Below are positions 17,409 to 29,000 of a DNA stretch of 37,146 bases, piece by piece; position 1 is the stretch's first letter; each line of letters begins with the position of its first letter. Source of the DNA: Isotricha intestinalis (Eukaryota > Ciliophora > Litostomatea > Vestibuliferida > Isotrichidae); assembly GCA_023807065.1 (NCBI GenBank), contig JAJJLU010003700.1:1-37146 (forward strand). The letters are read 5' to 3'. The notes under the pieces are model-generated. The model had not been told where the DNA came from. It worked only from the letters and a program-made list of their open reading frames with translations, and searched no databases. The position numbers and the translations under genes were made by a program.

Positions 17409-18389
17409 ATGAAATTACGTCGTTTAATAAAGATTTATATAATACTCCACACATTGGCTTGTTTTTTAACTTTAGTAAAAAAAAAATAAAAATATATAAA
17501 AAAATAGCTAGTTCTTTTTTACTCAGTGGGTCCTTCTCCAAAGAAGAAAATTCCTTGGTTTTCAAGTCAAAAATTTAATAGTTCAAAAACAATAAATTCT
17601 TCTTTTTCGAATTGGATGTCAAAAATAAAAGATGAAATAAGTATAAGAGATTTATCAATTCCAGGAAGTCATGATTCAGCAACATCATTAATAGAAAAAA
17701 TTCCAATAATAAATTTTTATTTAGATTGGAATGTAAAAACTCAAGTTTGGAGTATTAAAGAACAATTATTAAGTGGAATCAGATATTTTGATTTAAGACC
17801 TGGAAAAAATAAAATTATTTACCATGGAAGTTTTAAAACTAATGAAACTTTTGATCATGTTATTCATATGATTTCACATTTTTTAAATAATAATCCTAGT
17901 GAAGGAATTATTATGAGAATTCAATTTCAAAGTAAAAATGAAGATAATGCTAAAATTATTTTCCCTGTTTTTGAAGAATATAAAAATTATTTTTTATTTT
18001 CTAATGATATTCCATTAATGAAAGATATTAGAAAAAAAATTTTTGTTATTTCTGATTTATTTAGTTACAATGATACTATGAGATTATATAAAAGTGATAA
18101 AATTTTTATGCAAGATTATTTTAAATTAAATGGTATTAAAGTTTTAGAAATTAAAAAAAAAAAAAAACTTGCTTCTGAATGTTTAGAAATGACTAATGAT
18201 AATAGATTATTATTAAATCATTTTTCTGGAATTGGATGGAGAATTTTTTCAACAACAAAATTTATTGCTTTTAGAATTAATCAAGTTTTATTTGAAGCTA
18301 ATAATTATAAAGGAATTCAAATTATGGATTATCCTTCCGAATTTATTATTCAAAAAATTATTGAACAAAATTTTAATTTTATGCGTTAA
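17409..18389 (+). CDS. Phosphatidylinositol-specific phospholipase C-like paralogue with a 33-nt intron
   Basis: The catalytic frame is open only from 17508, and its first start-like codon is GTG at 17526, not ATG. An ATG at 17409 encodes 22 residues of a hydrophobic leader before an in-frame stop. Removing 17475-17507 (GTAAA...AAATAG, 33 nt, phase 0) joins them into a 315-residue protein with a continuous hydrophobic anchor, like its paralogue. Exon 1 is 17409-17474 and exon 2 is 17508-18389. In spliced numbering, SIPGSHDS holds His77 and Asp78, YFDLRPG holds Asp117 and Arg119, and IIYHGSF holds His128. After the anchor the two proteins align from KKKIPWFSS (KQKVPWYSE in the other). Both catalytic histidines remain, so calcium-independent PI cleavage or GPI-anchor release is expected, but not shown. 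Confidence 0.75.
17475..17507 (+). other. Predicted 33-nt GT-AG intron
   Basis: Starts GTAAAAAA, ends AAAAAATAG, contains two in-frame stops (TAA, TAG) and no internal AG. Its removal keeps the frame and joins a signal-anchor exon to the PI-PLC domain. Ends match the 16-nt intron at 36571-36586. Confidence 0.65.
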
Positions 18390-19119
18390 ATGAAATTTTA
18401 TTTTTTTTTCTGTTATTTTGAATTGTATTTGTGATTATTTTATATAATTTATGTTTATTTTGTTTATTTTGCTTATTTTATTATTGATTATTAATTGCTT
18501 TTTAAATTATTTATTCTTTATTAAATATATTCATTTAAAATTTAATACTATTAATTTTTTTGTGAATTATTTTTATAATAAAAAAAAAATCTTTCTAAAA
18601 TTTTTCATTTCACTTAATTTTTTATATAATGTAACATCTAAATCAAAGTTATTTTTAGTATAAATTGAATTATATTTTCCATTTTTTCAGTGAAATCATT
18701 TAAATTTTCTTCTGTTAAATAATCAAATTTTCATTAATTTTCTTTATTAATCTCAAGATTTATCAAAACAATTATATATAAAAGTGAATTATTAACATAC
18801 TTTTTCAAATTTTATTTGAATATTTAAAGGTTATATTATTTAATGAACTTTTTAGATTATCAAAGGAAGTATAAATGATTTATTGATTGATTTAATGTTA
18901 AATAATTTTTTTAATATTTTGAAAAAAAAAAGAATAAAATTTTCTTAATACTATAAATGAAAATTGTAATTTAATTTCAAATAAATGGAATGATAAATTA
19001 TAGAATAAATTATAAAACCAGTATTTCTTAAAATTTAAGAAAAAAAAAACAAAAATTAAATAAAAATATTAAAAAAATATAAAATCAATAAAAATAAATA
19101 TAAAAAATAAATAAATAAA
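18390..19119. other. Gene-poor region holding a pseudogene fragment and the ARM-gene promoter
   Basis: 730 bases. 18541-18780 (minus) is a decayed relative of the large membrane protein gene, listed separately. From 18781 to 18880 the minus strand also shows short coding-like pieces (IYTSFDNLKSSLNN) in shifting frames. The last 100 bases before 19120 are A-rich leader. A hydrophobic plus-strand ORF at 18451-18663 is judged spurious. Confidence 0.5.
18541..18780 (-). pseudogene. Decayed fragment related to the 2057-residue membrane protein gene
   Basis: On the minus strand, 18727-18656 reads FDYLTEENLNDFTEKMEN and then IIQFIL. This matches the intact protein encoded at 25317-25388, FDYLTEEVLNDFTEKMEN then VTQFIL, and the bases agree nearly codon by codon. 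Flanking pieces are broken by stops: INKEN and two stops before it, a TAG after it, then YKKLSEMKNFRKIFF in a shifted frame, which weakly resembles the NKKYRELFYEQHFRKNLEF segment further along the intact protein. So it is a remnant of a paralogue or a duplicated piece, not an active gene. Confidence 0.72.
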
Positions 19120-20700
19120 ATGAGAAACAAAGAAAAAATATCAAATTTAAATGACAATTCAATAAAAGAAAGATTTCGTGATATAATGAGAAAAGGAGAA
19201 AATTTAAGAAAGCAGCAATTAATTAATGATTTGAATAATAAAAGATTTTTTTCAGAGCAAGAAAATAAAGAATTTATAAAAGCAAGAGATTTAGCACAAG
19301 GATTAAAAAAAGCTAAAAAAAAAGATGATGAAGAAAATGATATGTTAAATTGGCAAGAAAAGGATAATTCTACAAAATATATAGAACAAATATTAAAAGA
19401 TGATGAATTATTTTTGCAAAATCAAATAGATACATTAATTAAAACAAAATCAGAGAAAATATTTAATCAAATAATAAAATTAATGAATGAATTTTGTTAT
19501 TATTCAAATAAAGTAATATCATATTGTTTTGATTATTTAATTAAAATATATGATAATGGAATATTAATAAATGATGAAGAATGTATAAATCAATGTTTAT
19601 ATATGATAACTAATTGTATAACATTTAAATCAAGTCAAGAAATTGAACAAGGATTAAGTGAAAGATTATATTATTTTGTTACAGATGAAAATTTCCATTC
19701 TAGAAATCCTTCATTAACTAAACCTCAATGTTATTATGCTTTATATTTACTTAATGTTGGTGCTGATAATTATTTACCTATTTCCAAAGATAAAAGTGTT
19801 ATATTAATTAAAAGTATTATTAATGAAATTAGAAATTCTCTTGATCAAATTTATTTCTGTAATTTAAGTTTAAAATTAATGAATTCTTTCATCAAAAGTG
19901 ATTTGTTTTATAATATTAATAATAAAAGTGATTTAAGAAATTTCATTGAAATATTTTTGGATAGTATTTTTCAATTTTATGATACTAAAATTTTAAATCA
20001 AAATTTTGAAAAACTTAAAGAATATTTAAATGATAATAGTAATATTCCTGATATTACTATTTTTCAACATTTATCTATTTATACATTTGTTTTTTTATTT
20101 TCTTCTTTTCTTGTAGATGATAATGAAACTTTTAGAATTATTTTTAATGAAAAAAGAGTACAAAAAATTCAACAAATGTTTGAATTATATGAATGTGTTG
20201 ATGATAATGATTTAATTATTGTTCCTATGATTTTGCTTATATTAAATATGGCTGAATCAAAAAGTTTGTTGTTTAAAAATATTTATTTATCTAATAAAGT
20301 AAAGAATTTTATTATTGGGAAAGAATACAGAAATAATTTTGATAAAGTTATGAATATTATTCAAACATTACAATATATATTAAATTTAAATAATGAAGAA
20401 ATTAGTTCTTTTTATTTAAAAGATAAAAATTTGTGGAGTTTTATAAATGATCAAATAAATTCTGATAATGATAATATTATTGAAGAATTACTCAATTTAA
20501 TTCTTATTATTTTAGAATTAATTAGAAAATATAATAAATTGGAGTTAACTGTTATTTTAATGTTTAATAAATATGAAATAAATACTAAAATTGAGAAATT
20601 ATACTATAAAAAAGAAAGTAATAAAATTCCTGAAAAAGCAACTTCAATAATTGGAATGCTTAATAATTTTGAAAGCAATAAAATGTTATTAGATAATTAA
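19120..20700 (+). CDS. Armadillo-repeat protein resembling importin alpha
   Basis: 526 residues from the ATG at 19120. The N-terminus (about 14-41, KERFRDIMRKGENLRKQQ) is basic and helical, like an importin-beta-binding domain that is poorer in Arg than usual. Residues 80-500 are a series of paired and tripled helices, with RNPSLTKPQCYYALYLLNVG and YECVDDNDLIIVPMIL typical of ARM units. The C-terminal helix with PEKATSIIGMLNNF recalls the importin alpha C-terminus. Importin alpha brings NLS cargo to importin beta, but the Trp/Asn ladder that binds NLS peptides is not obvious, so this could be a divergent importin alpha or another ARM scaffold. It lies 76 bases upstream of the LRR gene on the same strand. 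Confidence 0.5.
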   Translation: MRNKEKISNLNDNSIKERFRDIMRKGENLRKQQLINDLNNKRFFSEQENKEFIKARDLAQGLKKAKKKDDEENDMLNWQEKDNSTKYIEQILKDDELFLQNQIDTLIKTKSEKIFNQIIKLMNEFCYYSNKVISYCFDYLIKIYDNGILINDEECINQCLYMITNCITFKSSQEIEQGLSERLYYFVTDENFHSRNPSLTKPQCYYALYLLNVGADNYLPISKDKSVILIKSIINEIRNSLDQIYFCNLSLKLMNSFIKSDLFYNINNKSDLRNFIEIFLDSIFQFYDTKILNQNFEKLKEYLNDNSNIPDITIFQHLSIYTFVFLFSSFLVDDNETFRIIFNEKRVQKIQQMFELYECVDDNDLIIVPMILLILNMAESKSLLFKNIYLSNKVKNFIIGKEYRNNFDKVMNIIQTLQYILNLNNEEISSFYLKDKNLWSFINDQINSDNDNIIEELLNLILIILELIRKYNKLELTVILMFNKYEINTKIEKLYYKKESNKIPEKATSIIGMLNNFESNKMLLDN

Positions 20701-20776
20701 ATAAATAATCTAAATTATTATTAATTATATTAAAAAGCAATAAATTAAATATTAAAATTTAAATATACTTGCTTTA

Positions 20777-22495
20777 ATGGAACAAAAAGAAAATAAAAAT
20801 GAATTGAGTGGTAATAAAACCTTGGAAAATTTAGATAAATTATATTCACAAATAAATGTATTATCATCTTTAACAAATCAGAAAAAAGATATAAATTTTT
20901 TTTCAGGAAATTCATTTAATATAGTTAAACATGAAAATGGAAATAAACAGAAAGATAAAAACGGAAAAAAAATAACTGAAGAAATGATATTATCATCATT
21001 GGAAAATAAAAACAAAAATCTTTCAGAAATAAATTCAATAGATTTATCTAATCAGAAATTATTATCTTTTATAAATAAATATGAAATAGACTTTGATAAA
21101 ATCTCTCAAATAGAAAAAATAAATATTTCACATAATTTAATTAAATCATTTAATGATTTATCAATTTTTATAAATTTAAAGAAAATAATATTGAATGATA
21201 ATCAAATAATAGAAATAAATTTTATTTCTTCTCTTCAAAATATAGAAGAATTAAATTTATCAAACAATAAAATTACTTCTATATTACCATTAAGAAAGAA
21301 TATAAAATTGAAACAATTAGATATATCAAATAATAAATTAGCTAATAAAGAAGAAACAATAAATACATTAAAAAATTTAACAATATTAGAAGATTTACAA
21401 ATAAAAAATAATCCTTTTCTATCAGAAATTTTTGGATATAAACAATTATTTCTTTTTGAATTACCAAGTTTATTATTATTCGACTTAGAAAAAATAGATG
21501 AAGTAGATAGAGATTTAGCAAGAAGATTTATAAAAGAAAAAAACACATCAGAAAGAAAAGATGATGAAAATAATAATGATAATAATATTTATAATAATAA
21601 TTTAGAAAAAATAACTCATACTCAATTTCGAGTTGGAAATACAATAATAACAAAGCAAAATTATATTCCTCACAAATCACATATTGAAAAAAAAGATAAT
21701 ATTCCAACAATAAAAAAAACTCTTCCTCAGATAATAAATAATTCTTCAAAAGAAATTCAAGAACTTCAAAAACACAATAGAATATTAATGGAAACAATAG
21801 AAAGACAAAGAAGTGAAATTGAACAAAAAAATGTTGAAATTGATAATATAAAATTAGAATTAGAAAATTGTATTCAATTAAATAAAGAATATGAAGATGT
21901 GATTGAAAAATTAAAAACAGATAATGAAAATATTAAAAAATCAAATGAATCAAATGAAGAAATAATAAAATTAAAGAAAGAATTAGAAAATTGGAAAAGA
22001 GAATATTTTGATTTATTAGAAAAAAATATGGGAAATACATTAAAAATAAAAGAAGAAGAAAATAAAAATATAATAAATACAAGTAAAAGTGTTTCAATAA
22101 AAAGACCTGGAACTGCAAAATTAAAACCTTATAAATCTAATTTTTTTCAAAAAATTCAAGAATTACATCAAGGTTATGAAATTATGAAAAGAAAAAATAG
22201 TTTAGATGATTCTATAGAAGAAAATGAAAGTGAAAGTAAAGAAGAAGAAAGTGAAGATGAAGAAAATGAAAATGAAAGTGAAAATAATATTGAACCTGAA
22301 ATTGATGATTTGTTAAGAAAAAGTTATCAAAATTTAGAAAATGCTGAAATGAAAATTAAAAAATTAAATGAAAATTTTAATGATAATAATAGTAAAAAAG
22401 ATATTGTTGACACAAGTAAAAAAATGTATAGTAAAGATAAAAAATTAAATCCTATTTCATCTAGGGAAAATATTGATGCTAGTTTAAAAAAATAA
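20777..22495 (+). CDS. Leucine-rich repeat and coiled-coil protein, possibly ciliary
   Basis: 572 residues from the ATG at 20777. Residues about 90-225 hold five or six SDS22-like LRRs, with INISHNLIKSF, IILNDNQIIEI, LNLSNNKITSI and LDISNNKL, and a cap ending NPFLSE then YKQLFLFELPSLLLFD. A long coiled coil follows (about 310-420), then a basic stretch with KRPGTAKLKP (about 440), an acidic Glu/Ser-rich patch (about 480-510) and a short coil. LRR plus coiled coil plus RPxTA-type motifs is common among ciliary and basal-body proteins such as DRC and CFAP members, and the CCDC39 tail here has similar RPxTS motifs. I cannot assign an orthologue. Confidence 0.6.
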   Translation: MEQKENKNELSGNKTLENLDKLYSQINVLSSLTNQKKDINFFSGNSFNIVKHENGNKQKDKNGKKITEEMILSSLENKNKNLSEINSIDLSNQKLLSFINKYEIDFDKISQIEKINISHNLIKSFNDLSIFINLKKIILNDNQIIEINFISSLQNIEELNLSNNKITSILPLRKNIKLKQLDISNNKLANKEETINTLKNLTILEDLQIKNNPFLSEIFGYKQLFLFELPSLLLFDLEKIDEVDRDLARRFIKEKNTSERKDDENNNDNNIYNNNLEKITHTQFRVGNTIITKQNYIPHKSHIEKKDNIPTIKKTLPQIINNSSKEIQELQKHNRILMETIERQRSEIEQKNVEIDNIKLELENCIQLNKEYEDVIEKLKTDNENIKKSNESNEEIIKLKKELENWKREYFDLLEKNMGNTLKIKEEENKNIINTSKSVSIKRPGTAKLKPYKSNFFQKIQELHQGYEIMKRKNSLDDSIEENESESKEEESEDEENENESENNIEPEIDDLLRKSYQNLENAEMKIKKLNENFNDNNSKKDIVDTSKKMYSKDKKLNPISSRENIDASLKK

Positions 22496-23029
22496 ATTGT
22501 ATTATCCTTTTAACATTTTAAAATTTATATTATAATTAAAAAAAATGAAAAAAAATCAAACCCATAAAAAAATAAAAAAATAGACTATATTTAAGAAAAA
22601 AGTAATATTTTATTCTGAAATATAATATATATATTTTATTGAGATAATTTTTTTTAGGATTGTTTTTACCTTTTTTTTTGAGAAATTACTTTTTTTTATT
22701 CTTTTTTTTTAAATATTTGATATTTCATTTTTTGAACTAGCTCTTAAATTAAAAAATCAAATGATCTTATATGATTTATTGAAAAATATTAAGTCACATA
22801 AGAACACCGTAATTTTAATTTTTTATGATATCATTAATTTTTTATTGTATAATTGAAAAAAAGAAATCCAATCCATTTTTGATGTTTGAAACATCAAATA
22901 TTGAAATCTCTCTTTATTATATTTAAAAAATTCTATATCATTTAATGGGACTATTTTTTTGTAAAAAAGGTCAAAATCATTTAATCAAAATCTATATAAA
23001 TATAAAAATCAAAAATATTTTAATAAAAA
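22496..23029. other. Intergenic region upstream of the giant membrane protein gene
   Basis: About 530 bases after the LRR gene. It contains T-runs, the inverted repeat at 22878-22898 and an A/T-rich leader before the ATG at 23030. No gene or RNA is recognised. Confidence 0.45.
22878..22898. promoter_or_regulatory. Perfect 10-bp inverted repeat
   Basis: TTTGATGTTT, one central G, then AAACATCAAA, 131 bases before the ATG at 23030. It could be a binding site for a dimeric protein or a short hairpin. In a genome this rich in A and T some such palindromes occur by chance, although this one holds G and C in both arms. Confidence 0.3.
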
Positions 23030-26000
23030 ATGCAACATATAGAAAATACTCAAAAAATTATAAATGAAAAAGACCAGGAAAATGATATTATGTCAGAAAA
23101 AAAATATACAAAGTGGAAAAAAATTGCAATAATAGCAATAATAATTTTTATTATAACAGGAATAATTATATTAGTATATTTTACAATTCGTAATAAAGAT
23201 TCTTCGATAGAGAAAAAGAATTTTACTGAGTATACTACATGTGAAACTCCAAATGATTGTGTTTCTGTTATTGACATTGGGTTTAAGTATTCAGGTTTCT
23301 TTAATAAAAAAAATACTTTTCTCTTATCAAATGGAGTTTTACCTTTGAATAATTCAAATACTAGAAGACTTATTTCTCTTGATTATTATGAAAATCAATC
23401 TTTTTCTTTTGTTGTTTATTTTCATGAAAAAATTAATGATTTATATTATTGTTATATACTTATTGAAAAATTTGATATTCAAAAAGATGATATAATTGAA
23501 ACTTATGATTTCACTGAAGAAGATAGTTATAAGAGTAATATCCCAATTATTAAATTTACTGTTTCTTCAAATGGAGAAATTATTGAAAAATTCTATGATA
23601 AAAATTTGCATCATTCTTTTATAGAATTGTTAGTTGATTTTTTAAATGATATGATTACCCAATTTCAAATGTTTAAAAATAATAAAACTAAAATTTTTTC
23701 AGAAAATAAAACAGAAACAAATTCTGGTTCAAACTTTTATTCAAATATTAATGGAGAATTGACTAAAAATGGAACAATAAAAAATTTAAACAAAACAAAA
23801 TTATATAATTTTAAAAATAATGAAGTTAATGATGTTATTCCTACTAATGAATCTAGTCCTATTCAACCTGATAATTTTAATTATAATGATAATGTTTTAA
23901 AAGGAATTATTAAAGAACACCAAATAGATTCAAATTTAAGCATAAATTTAATTTCTGATGAATTAGATGAAGACATAAAATATAAAATAGGAAATTTATC
24001 GAAAAATATTAATTTTTCAAAACAAAAGAATGATAAAAAAAATGAAAATTTCAATATGAAAAAAGAAGAAGATAATAAATTAAGAAATTTAGAAATTACA
24101 TCTTTTTTTACTCCAGTTCAACACAGTTATTCTCTTTTTAAAGTTCGTTTAAGTAGTGGAGATATTATAGGATTAGGAGCTTCTATAGGGTTTTTTCCCT
24201 TAAATTCTACCATTGTTATTCAATTAATATCTAAACAAAATGATGAATCTAAAGTTATTGTTGAATTATATGATAATAATAATAATTTTAAAGAAATTGC
24301 AGAAAAATTAAGAAATTTATATTTAGATGTAGCTATTACAATTGGAAAAAATTCTGATAATTTAAATAATAATTTAGAATCTTTTAAAAAAGAAATAATA
24401 AATAATTTAAAAATAATAATTAATAATATTAAAGATATTAAAGGAATAAGAGAAACATTTAAAATAGGATTAGAAGATTTATATGAAATATCAAAAAATA
24501 AAATAATGGAAGGATTTAATAATAGTATTTTAGAAATTAATTCTACATATACATTTATAGATGATTTAGAAAAAGAATGTATTGATGATAATAATAATGA
24601 AATAAAATCAATTAATTCAAATTCAAGTAAAATAATTAATGATTTATTAGAATCAGAAAAAAATAATTTGAATGAAATATATAATCTTACAAATATATTT
24701 TATAATGATATAATGGAAGAAATAAAAAATAAAAATGAATCAAATATAGAAATAATTCTTGATATTGAAACATTTTATTCAATAAGAGAACAATTAGATG
24801 ATATTGAATATATATTTATAGAATTTGAAAAGAATTTTAAATATTATATTGATAATACTACATATTATTATCAAAATTATATAAATAAAGAATTTAATAA
24901 TTTAATAGAAGATAATTTATCAAAAGATGAATTAATAGAACAAGAAGTGAGAATTAATCCTATTATTATTGATAATTATTCTGAAGATATAAAAAATAAT
25001 TTTATCCATAAAGTAAAATTATTTAGAGTTAAAATAGAAAATATATTTAAAACAATTTTAAATTCAATAAGTAATGTATTAAATAATTATGAATTAAAAG
25101 GATTATATGAAGAATATATTAGTAAAAATTATTTAATTGATTTCAAAAATAAGAAAGATAAAATAATATCTGAATTAGAAAGAATAATTAAAGTAGATAC
25201 AAATTTTACAATATTTATAAATGATTTAAAAGTATTATATGAAATTGAAAGAGAAATACAAGAACAAAGAGTTAGAACATTTAATTCAATATTTGTAGAA
25301 GCAATAGATAAATTAAATTTTGATTATTTAACAGAAGAAGTTTTAAATGATTTTACTGAAAAAATGGAAAATGTAACTCAATTTATACTTAATGATAATG
25401 TATTAATACAAGATTTTGCAAAAACAAATTTATTAAGAGATGCAAGAGATATTATTGATAATTTTCTTGGAAATGTAATTCAAAAAATAAAAGATAAATA
25501 TAATAATAAAACATTTATAAATAATACATTAGAACCATTTTATGATGGATTAAATGAAACAAATAAAAAATATAGAGAATTATTTTATGAGCAACATTTT
25601 AGAAAGAATTTAGAATTTTATATATCTCCTCCTTTTGAAATTCCATTTAAATTAAATTTAATTACCAATAAAAAATTTAGTCAAACAAATGTAATAAAGA
25701 GACAAATAGAAAATTTAGTGCAAAAATATATTAGTTATATATATTATGAAAAATATCCTATAATAGAAGAAATTGTAAATAATCAATATAATTTAATTAT
25801 GAAAGAAATGCCTGAAAGTGTTTTGGTTAATAAAGATGTTTTTGAAACTTATAAAAAAGAAGTTATAGAAAAATTTAATATGTCTAATAAATTAAGTAAT
25901 TATGACATTACTCTTAAACCTTCAGAATTAAAAGATATTAATGATATAGTATATAATTATGAAAGTAATATATCTGCTTATGTATCTCAGGTAAATGGTG

Positions 26001-29000
26001 AAGTAGATATATATATGGATCAAATATTTTGTTTAAGACGCCCTCCAAGTTTATGTTATAAAAAAACAATTACTGATAAATCTATAATTTATAATTATCA
26101 AATTGCTAAAATTAGATCTTATATAAGTGATTTTGTCAGTTTACTTAAATATTCAGAATATATTATTAATGATACTAATTTAAATACCTTTTATATAGAT
26201 GAATTTTATAATGAATTTATTGAAAATATTGATTTTCATACTAATGATGTTTCATTAGAAATCATTTCTTATTTAAAAAATATTAATAAAGAAGAACAGA
26301 TATTATTGGAGCCTTATTTATCTTCAATTAAACAAATTTTAAAAGATACATTTAATTCTAATTTAAATATAGATAAAATATTATCTACTTTTGAAATAAT
26401 AATTAACAATATATTTAATATTCCTAATAGTTTTATTCTTGAAAGATCAAATGATATATGGAAAGCAGAAAATGAAATTGTAAGAATATTTGTTAATAAA
26501 ACAGAAGAATATATGAACTATGAAAAAAATTATGGATTTTTTTTTAATGAATCTGAATTTATTAAAGTATATGATAATTTCTTGAATAAAATTAAAGAAA
26601 TGTATGATAATATATATGATGAAATTTCTAATTCATTAAAATTAAATAATGAAGTATTAAATTATTTAATTGATTATGAAGGAAATATTATTGATAATGC
26701 ATATAATACAATTAAAGACTATTTAAAAGAAATTGCTGATATTTCACCTAAAATAGAATTATTAAATAATACTTTTTCAGTTTCAGATATTGATACTTCA
26801 GAAATTGATGATTTATATAATCAAATTAAATTAAATTATTCAACTCAATTTAAATCAATAAGTTTAAATCAATATAATTCTACAATTATAAATAATATTT
26901 TATATTTATTAAATGATTCACAAAAAATATTATTAGAAAGACTTAAAGATCAAAAAGTAATTTTAGTAACTTATTTAACTACTCATACTCAAAAAATTAA
27001 ATCAAATAATAATATAGTCCTTATAAATAGTATATCAGATTATGAAGATTCTTTAATTAAAACTTTTGAAGATTTTTATAATAATTTTAAAATATTATTT
27101 TCTGATAATAATATAAAAAATCTTTTATTAGAAAATGCTAAAAATAATATAAATGAATTAAATATTAATGCTTCATTTGATGATTTTAAAAATAAAATAA
27201 CAGAAATATTAGGTTCATTACTTGATTCTGCATCAATGATATATAATACTGAAAGAAAAGAATTTTCAGAAACAATATATAAATATTTAGAAAAATCTTT
27301 TAAAGAAGGAATACAAATTTATATAGAAAGTTATGGTTTTAATTATTATGATGCAGTTGTTGATCAAGATTTTTATAATAAAATTTATCCTGATTTATCA
27401 TATATTCATGGAGAAATTAATGATACTAAAGAATATTCTACTATATTATTTAATTCAAGTTTATTTCAAAATGTTAGTGAATATATTAAAGAAACATTAA
27501 GTAATATTTTCATTCAATCAAAAGAAATAATAAAAAATAATACTGAAAATAGAGTTGAATTTTTTATTAATAGAAAATTAGATATGATAACTGAAACACT
27601 TAAAGATTTAATAATTGATTATTTCAATAAAAATATTACTAATTATTTAAAAAGCAAAGAATTTACAAATGAAATTAACGGAAAAATATATGATTTATTA
27701 CCTATTGAATTTTCAAGTACTTTTAAACAAAAATTAAATAAATTTTATATGGATTTAAGTAATGAAACAATATTAATGAATATTAAAATAAATTTCACAG
27801 AATTATTAAATAAAGAATTAGAATTAATTTATGGACATCTTGATGCTACTCAAACTGATATAAATAATATATTAAACAATTATAATATTTTTAAAATTGA
27901 TGAATCAATGATAAATATATTAAATATTTATAATAGATATAGTGATGATATTGAGAATAATAAATTATTAAAAATAGATGAAAATAATGATAAAAATATA
28001 AAAGATAATATTAGATTTCTAATGACATTAATTTCTGAAAAATTATATAAATGTTCAGAAATATATTTTATTAAATTTGAGGAATTAAAAGTAATCATTA
28101 CTGAACAAATAGAAAGAAATTTAGATTTTAAAAATGATTTTATTAAAAATTTAGATTCAGATAATAGAATAGAAAATATAAGGGATTTATATGAAAACTT
28201 ATTATTAATAATGAAAGATATTAAAACATATTCTCTTAATTTATTTTCAAATTTTTCAAATGAAATGAATAATGTAAGTGAAGAAGAAAGAGAAATTAAA
28301 AGGAAAAATGAAGAAAATAAAGGTATGAGAAGATTAAATGAGTATAAAATATATTATATAGATGGTTTCTTAAAAGAATTAGAAGAAGTATATAATGATT
28401 ATGGAATAAAAATATCAAATGTAAAAGAATATATTGATTTATCTAGTGAATATAATAATTTCAGAACAAAAATGATAGATGAAATCAATGGACTTACAAG
28501 TTATATTAATTCAACATATATTTATTTAAAACATATTTATGATGGAAATAAATTAAATGAATATTTTTCAAATATTGAAGACCAAGCAGAAGAAATTAAA
28601 ATATTAGCATATCAATTTTTAAGAAATCAATCATTTATAATTGATAAAACTATTCAATTATTAAGAAAAGATACATTAGAATTATATCCAAATGTAAAAA
28701 ATGAACTTAAACATAACATTGAAATTATTTTAAATAATCTAATTCCTTTAAAAATGGAAGATTTTAAGGAATTGGAAAGAAGTAATACTTCAAAATATAA
28801 TATAACACTTAATTCAGAAAATAATATTGGAAATTATTTTATAAATTCAGGTTCAAAAGGAAATATAGAAGGAAATTATATAACAAATTATTCTATTAAT
28901 TATGATATGAACGAAGGATTAATAATATTTAATGCAATTTTAAATTCAACTGCTAAAGGAAATATTAATAGTCAAATTGATTTTATTAATGAAGAATTTA

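Noticed and set aside
18451..18663. 70-residue hydrophobic plus-strand ORF
   Set aside because: Phe/Leu/Ile-only composition is expected from T-rich DNA, and it overlaps the minus-strand remnant of the large protein gene.
25990..26005. GTAAATGGTGAAGTAG as a 16-nt intron in the giant gene
   Set aside because: The reading frame is open through it and removal would shift the frame into stops.
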